A stretch of DNA of 64,000 nucleotides. Origin: Actinocrispum wychmicini. Lineage in GTDB: Bacteria > Actinomycetota > Actinomycetes > Mycobacteriales > Pseudonocardiaceae. The stretch is taken from the NCBI RefSeq assembly GCF_004345645.1, contig NZ_SLWS01000018.1, positions 111,330 through 175,329 on the forward strand, read 5' to 3'. The notes under the pieces are model-generated. The model searched no databases. It had not been told where the DNA came from and saw only the letters and a program-made list of their open reading frames with translations. Position numbers and translations under genes: made by a program. Below are positions 60,054 through 64,000 of this stretch, in pieces. Numbering within the stretch: position 1 is the first letter of the stretch; the number at the start of each line of letters is the position of its first letter.

Positions 60054-60755
60054 ATGAACGACAAACTGGTGTGGCTCGAAGACTCCGTGGCCTCCCGCGC
60101 CGCGGAGCCGCTCAGCCGCGAACGCATCGTGGCCGCCGCGGTCCAGATGGCGGACCAGGAGACGAGCGGCGACGTCACCATGCGGGCCCTGGCCGGTCGG
60201 CTCGGTGTGCGCAGCCCGATGGCGCTCTACCGGTACGTCCACAGCAAGGACGGACTGGCCGACCTGATGGCCGACCACGTCTACGGCCAGCTCAGCGTCA
60301 CCCGGGGCGAGGGCTGGCGACCGGCCCTGCGCCGGCTCGGCACCTCCGGCTGGGCGGCCGTCCAACGACACCCCTGGTTCGCGCGCCTGGCGTTCAGCCG
60401 CCCCCCGCTCGGCCCGAACGCGCTGGCCGTCTACGACGCGGCGCTCGCCGAACTCGACTCACTGAACCTGGCGGCAGCCACCCGCATGGGGTTCGTCAAC
60501 ACCGTGCTCGGGCACGTCTTCGGCTCCGGCCTCGCCCTGCTTGAGGAGCGGGCGATGCGCGCCCGCACCGGCATGGCCACCGAGGAGGACCTGGCCACCG
60601 CCGTGGCCCCCTACCTCGACCGGATCGCCGCCGCGGGCAGCCACCCGCACTTCACCCGCTGGGCCACTGACCCCGGCCGCGACGCCCAGCCACCGCAGAC
60701 GTTCGACGCGATCCTCGAATGGCTGCTGGACGGCCTCGCCACGCTGGCGGACTAG
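60054..60755 (+). CDS. TetR-family regulator
   Basis: 233 residues with HTH VTMRALAGRLGVRSPMALYR and a TetR_C-like C-terminal domain containing long Ala-rich helices. ATG 60054 (MNDKLVW) was chosen over GTG 60045. Divergent from the flavin monooxygenase, its likely target. Confidence 0.8.
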   Translation: MNDKLVWLEDSVASRAAEPLSRERIVAAAVQMADQETSGDVTMRALAGRLGVRSPMALYRYVHSKDGLADLMADHVYGQLSVTRGEGWRPALRRLGTSGWAAVQRHPWFARLAFSRPPLGPNALAVYDAALAELDSLNLAAATRMGFVNTVLGHVFGSGLALLEERAMRARTGMATEEDLATAVAPYLDRIAAAGSHPHFTRWATDPGRDAQPPQTFDAILEWLLDGLATLAD

Positions 60756-60756
60756 A

Positions 60757-61587
60757 TCAGGCGTCGCCGAGGACTCTGCGGGCGTTGTCGACGTGCAGGT
60801 TCTCGATCATCCGACCGTCCACTGTCACCACACCGCGACCTTCCCTGGTGGCCTCTTCGAAGGCTTCGATCACCTTTCGGGCGTGCGCGATCTCAGCCGG
60901 CGACGGCGCGAAGATCCGGTTGCACGGCTCGATCTGCCCCGGGTGGATCAGGGTCTTCCCGTCGAAGCCGAACTCCTTGCCCTGCTGGCACTCCGCCTCG
61001 AAGCCTTCGATGTCCCTGACGTCGTTGTAGACGCCGTCGAGGATGTCCTTGCCGGCCGCGCGGGCCGCGAGGACGCAAAGCGACAGGCCGGTCAGCAGAG
61101 GAGCGCGCCCCGGGACGTGCGTGGCCCGCAGTTCGTTGGCCAGGTCGTTGGTGCCCATCACCAGGACTGACAGCCGGTCGCTGGCGGCGGCGATGTCGTG
61201 CGCGTGCAGCATCGCTATCGGGGTCTCGACCATGACCCAGATCGCTGTGCGGTCCGAGGCTCCGCCGGATTCCAGGGCGTCTTCGATGGCGTGCACTTCC
61301 GCGGCCGAGTTCACCTTCGGCACGAGCACGGCCTGCGGGCCGGCCTCGGCCGCCGCGCGCAGGTCGTCCGCATGCCACTGCGTGCCGAACCCGTTGACCC
61401 TGATGGCTACTTCCCTTGTGCCGTAAGTACTCGCCGCCTCGCAGACGCGCTTTCTAGCGTCCACTTTGGCGTCCGGCGCGACAGCGTCCTCCAGGTCAAG
61501 GATCAACGCGTCCGCAGGCAACCCACGGGCTTTCTCCAGCGCCCGATCGTTCGCGCCGGGCATGTACAGCACCGATCGACGTGCCAT
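60757..61587 (-). CDS. HpcH/HpaI-type CitE-like lyase 1
   Basis: 276 residues: SVLYMPGANDRALEKARGLP, metal-side LILDLEDAVAPDAKVDAR, Glu in WVMVETPIAMLHAHDI, and TLIHPGQIEPCNRIF. CitE-like proteins cleave or form malyl-, citramalyl- or methylmalyl-CoA type esters. Two bases separate it from a second CitE-like gene upstream, so they form an operon. Confidence 0.85.
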   Translation of the reverse strand: MARRSVLYMPGANDRALEKARGLPADALILDLEDAVAPDAKVDARKRVCEAASTYGTREVAIRVNGFGTQWHADDLRAAAEAGPQAVLVPKVNSAAEVHAIEDALESGGASDRTAIWVMVETPIAMLHAHDIAAASDRLSVLVMGTNDLANELRATHVPGRAPLLTGLSLCVLAARAAGKDILDGVYNDVRDIEGFEAECQQGKEFGFDGKTLIHPGQIEPCNRIFAPSPAEIAHARKVIEAFEEATREGRGVVTVDGRMIENLHVDNARRVLGDA

Positions 61588-61589
61588 TC

Positions 61590-62651
61590 TCAGTCCTTCT
61601 CGGCCTGGGCGTACGCCTCCGCGAGCTCCGGGTCACGAGCGGCGAGCTGGTCGGCCAACTCGGCGACCACCCGGCACTGCTTCACCGTCGCGTCGTCCTG
61701 CATCTTGCCGTCGATCATCACGGTGCCGGTGCCGTCGCCCATCTCCCGGATCACCCGCCGCGCCCACGCCACATCCGCCGGCGACGGCGAGAACACCTTC
61801 TTGGCGATCTTGATCTGCGCCGGGTGCAGGCTCCACGCGCCCACACAGCCGAGCAGGAAGGCGTTCCGGAACTGGTCCTCGCAGCCGACTGTGTCCCGGA
61901 TGTCCCCGAACGGCCCGTAGTACGGCAGGATCCCGTTCGCCGCACACGCGTCGACCATCCGCGCCACGGTGTAGTGCCACAGATCCTGTTGGTACGTCTG
62001 GCGACCGGCCGTCAAGTCGTCACCGACCGGGTCGCTGCGCACCAGATAGCCCGGGTGGCCGCCGCCGACCCGGGTGGTCTTCATCCGCCGGCTCGCCGCC
62101 AGGTCCGCCGGGCCCAGCGACAGGCCCTGCATCCGGGGGGACGCGCCGGCGATCTCCTCCACATTGGCCACCCCGGTCGCCGTCTCCAGGATCGCGTGCA
62201 CCAGGATCGGCCGCGCCAGCCGGGCCTTCGCCTCCAACTGCGCCAGCAGCCGGTCCACATAGTGGATGTCCTGCGCGCCTTCGACCTTCGGCACGATCAC
62301 CACGTCCAGCCTGTGCCCGATCTCCGGCACCAGGGTGAGCAGGTCGTCCAGCGCCCACGGCGAGTCCAGGCTGTTCATCCTGGTCCACAACTGGGTGTCG
62401 GCGAACTCGGTGCTCTTGCCGATCCGCACCAGCCCGGCCCGCGCCGCCTCCTTGCGGTCCGCCGGGACGGCGTCCTCCAGGTTGCCGACCAGCACGTCCA
62501 CCTGGCCCACCAGGTCCGGCACCTTCGCGGCCATCTTCGGGTTGCCCGGGTCGAAGAAGTGCAGCGCCCGGGACGGCCGGAACGGAACCTCCCGGACAGG
62601 GTCAGGCGCACCCAGCGCCAACGGCCGGAAGAAGTCCTTCGGCGAACGCAT
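61590..62651 (-). CDS. CitE-like lyase 2 (malyl-CoA / beta-methylmalyl-CoA lyase-like)
   Basis: 353 residues, longer than its neighbour. FRPSRALHFFDPGNPKMAAK, VGNLEDAVPADRKEAARAG, VHAILETATGVANVEEIAG and SLHPAQIKIAKKVF. GGAGGTGG lies four bases upstream of ATG 62651. It resembles L-malyl-CoA/beta-methylmalyl-CoA lyases. Paired with CitE-like 1; a role in recycling propionyl-CoA or glyoxylate units from sterol breakdown is inference. Confidence 0.8.
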   Translation of the reverse strand: MRSPKDFFRPLALGAPDPVREVPFRPSRALHFFDPGNPKMAAKVPDLVGQVDVLVGNLEDAVPADRKEAARAGLVRIGKSTEFADTQLWTRMNSLDSPWALDDLLTLVPEIGHRLDVVIVPKVEGAQDIHYVDRLLAQLEAKARLARPILVHAILETATGVANVEEIAGASPRMQGLSLGPADLAASRRMKTTRVGGGHPGYLVRSDPVGDDLTAGRQTYQQDLWHYTVARMVDACAANGILPYYGPFGDIRDTVGCEDQFRNAFLLGCVGAWSLHPAQIKIAKKVFSPSPADVAWARRVIREMGDGTGTVMIDGKMQDDATVKQCRVVAELADQLAARDPELAEAYAQAEKD

Positions 62652-62716
62652 TCTCCACCTCCAACTCGGGCTACCGCAGGTTAACGTGCCCGGTGACGAC
62701 GCGCAGGCGAGACAGG

Positions 62717-63571
62717 TCACACCACGACCACAGTCCCGTCCACGGTGAGGTAGCCATGGACCATCGTCTCCGTGCTGTACGGCGCCGCGAGCGTCCCGTC
62801 CCGGTCCAGGGCGATCACACCACCCGTCCCACCCAACGCCGTGAGCCGGTTCATGACCACCTCGTGAGCGGCCGCCACCACGTCAAGTCCGCCAAACTCG
62901 ATCATCGCCGCGATCGTCCCCGCCGCAGTACCCCGCAGGAACACCTCACCATCGCCAGTCCCACTCACAGCGACCCGCCTGTCGGCGTACGTGCCCGCGC
63001 CGATCACAGCCGAGTCACCGACACGCCCGGTCAACTTGTTGGTCCGCCCACCGGTGGACGTCGCCGCGGCCAAGTCACCGCCACGGTCGACCGCGACCGC
63101 GCCCACCGTGCCTTTCAACTCCAACAGCTGGCTCAGTCGCCGTTCCGTGGAGAAATAGCCCCCATCGACCATCACCAGCCCGCCGCGCACCGCGAACTCA
63201 TCCGCGCCAGGCCCAGCCATGAACACGTGGTCAGTCGACTCCATCACCAGGCGCGCGGCCTCAATCGGGTTGCGGACCGCCCGCACAGCCGCGACCGCAC
63301 CAGCGGCCTTGTCCAAACCACGCATGATCGACGCGTCCAACTCATGGCCCTCGTCGGCGGTGAACACGGATCCCTTGCCCGCGTTGAACAACTCGTTGTC
63401 TTCCAGCACGCGCACGGCTGCGACAACCGCGTCTACACAGTTGTCCTTGGCTTGGCCGGCTCGCAGGGCCGCTTCGATGCCCGCCCGGACCTCGTCGCGC
63501 AAGTCCTCCGGGGTTTGCTTGCCCGCGCCGCCGTGGACGGCCAGGATCACGTTCTTCATGAACCGCAGCAT
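62717..63571 (-). CDS. Isoaspartyl peptidase / L-asparaginase (Ntn hydrolase)
   Basis: 284 residues: ILAVHGGAGKQTPEDLRDEV, ELFNAGKGSVFTADEGHELD, and the autocleavage and nucleophile Thr in LAAATSTGGRTNKLTGRVGD. These enzymes self-cleave and remove isoaspartyl residues or hydrolyse asparagine. It is 65 bp behind the CitE gene start. ATG 63571 has GGAAG upstream; ATG 63559 is the alternative. Confidence 0.85.
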   Translation of the reverse strand: MLRFMKNVILAVHGGAGKQTPEDLRDEVRAGIEAALRAGQAKDNCVDAVVAAVRVLEDNELFNAGKGSVFTADEGHELDASIMRGLDKAAGAVAAVRAVRNPIEAARLVMESTDHVFMAGPGADEFAVRGGLVMVDGGYFSTERRLSQLLELKGTVGAVAVDRGGDLAAATSTGGRTNKLTGRVGDSAVIGAGTYADRRVAVSGTGDGEVFLRGTAAGTIAAMIEFGGLDVVAAAHEVVMNRLTALGGTGGVIALDRDGTLAAPYSTETMVHGYLTVDGTVVVV

Positions 63572-63929
63572 AGGGCTTCCGGCTTTTCGCTGGTACGTCC
63601 AGTGTGTGGGCGCTGTCCGCATTTCAACAGATGCTCGCTTCGTGGCATGTCGGTCTACAGATTGTTCGCTCGCCGCGAGGGCAGGCCGCCAAGAGGGAGT
63701 CTGTTGTCGGGTTTTGCTGCTGTGGTTTGGTTGTTTGTTTGGTCGCGGGTTCTCCCTCCCGTGTGGCCTGCCCAAGGGAATCACATCTGGCATGTGGTGT
63801 CCGGCTTGGGTTTCGGTCCGTATCGCTCCCGCTGTCTGCCGGTTTCCGTGGGCGGACCGCACGGCTTTCGTCGTTCGGACACCACATGCCAGATGTGATT
63901 GGCTGCGCCCAGGAAGCTCCTATGGTGTG
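63572..63929. other. Gene-free stretch with T/G-rich segment and long hairpin
   Basis: No supported gene. From about 63700 to 63750 the plus strand is T/G-rich with TTTGGTTGTTTGTTTGG-like words, unlike the surrounding DNA, followed by a 25-bp perfect inverted repeat (63779-63900). Confidence 0.5.
63779..63900. repeat. 25-bp perfect inverted repeat with 72-nt spacer
   Basis: The left arm 63779-63803 (AATCACATCTGGCATG and on) is the exact reverse complement of 63876-63900. Inside the spacer a second pair, GGTCCG and CGGACC, adds to the fold. It lies just downstream of the partial CDS at the right edge. Confidence 0.85.
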
Positions 63930-64000
63930 TCAAGGAGTGGGGTGGTGTTTGTGGAGGTTGGTGAGGTCGGTCATGAGGCGGGGGTAGATTTCGCGGGCGA
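63930..64000 (-). CDS. C-terminal fragment of a protein running off the right edge
   Basis: The minus strand reads AREIYPRLMTDLTNLHKHHP and TP before a TGA at 63930-63932. 22 residues are too few for a family. The coding look (varied residues, amphipathic helix) suggests a real C-terminus; a transposase is one guess, prompted by the nearby long inverted repeat. Confidence 0.35.
   Translation of the reverse strand, partial: AREIYPRLMTDLTNLHKHHPTP

Noticed and set aside
63604..63987. Plus-strand frame of 127 codons at the right edge
   Set aside because: It crosses the perfect inverted repeat and has no ribosome site or domain.
1..64000. tRNA or rRNA genes
   Set aside because: No tRNA cloverleaf ending or rRNA-like stretch was recognised by eye in the intergenic regions; a dedicated tRNA scan was not possible.

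Overview
The window is high-GC DNA from an actinomycete, most likely a Pseudonocardiales-type soil bacterium. The genus cannot be read from the sequence alone. Signs are strong GC3 bias, frequent GTG and TTG starts, dense ATGA/GTGA gene overlaps, a Pls/PosA-type synthetase and a full mycobacterial-style cholesterol regulon.

Layout. 1-11.6 kb: the 5' end of an M1 peptidase gene coupled to a Pls/PosA-type non-ribosomal peptide synthetase, two secreted GH27 glycosidase paralogs (the second with its signal peptide knocked out of frame), and a secreted M14 carboxypeptidase. 11.8-19.9 kb: a KstR2-type locus for the last two steroid rings (fadA6, kstR2, an ipdF-like SDR and fadE30, divergent from fadD3, an enoyl-CoA hydratase, fadE31 and fadE32) with a perfect KstR2 box between the two arms. 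19.9-21.4 kb: about 1.4 kb of probable non-coding DNA containing degenerate tandem repeats. 21.4-25.5 kb: sigma factor plus membrane partner, esterase, small membrane protein, Ser/Thr kinase. 25.6-32.9 kb: an orphan FadE, hsaADCB, KstR boxes, a small Cys-rich ORF and an EtfD-type ETF:menaquinone oxidoreductase. 32.9-37.8 kb: TetR/MMPL pair and an HTH-NACHT membrane protein. 37.8-47.1 kb: hsaEGF with an extra flavoprotein, divergent from kstD-kshA-small CxxC protein-kshB-MaoC hydratase. 47.1-55.4 kb: L,D-transpeptidase, then the side-chain operon fadE34-fadE28-fadE29-chsH2-chsH1-ltp2, divergent from kstR. 55.4-64 kb: peripheral catabolic genes (ACAD, SDR, AhpD-like protein, flavin monooxygenase, two CitE-like lyases, isoaspartyl peptidase, two TetR regulators) and a 25-bp perfect inverted repeat at the right edge.

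How the genes work together. FadE34, ChsE1/E2 (FadE28/29), ChsH1/H2 and Ltp2 remove the last parts of the sterol side chain. KstD and KshAB desaturate and 9-alpha-hydroxylate the nucleus so that ring B opens. HsaAB, HsaC and HsaD hydroxylate, cleave and hydrolyse ring A. HsaE, HsaF and HsaG turn the released dienoate into pyruvate and propionyl-CoA. FadD3, IpdF, FadE30-32 and FadA6 take the remaining C/D-ring propanoate (HIP) to CoA products. EtfD would pass electrons from the many acyl-CoA dehydrogenases to menaquinone. Five KstR-box matches and one perfect plus one near KstR2-box match tie these blocks into two regulons. ipdAB, echA20, cyp125, fadD19 and mce4 are not in this window.

Most unusual features: in-frame tandem repeats inside two core steroid enzymes (8 x 24 bp in fadE28, 6 x 18 bp in hsaB) and a separate degenerate repeat field at 20.5-21.2 kb.
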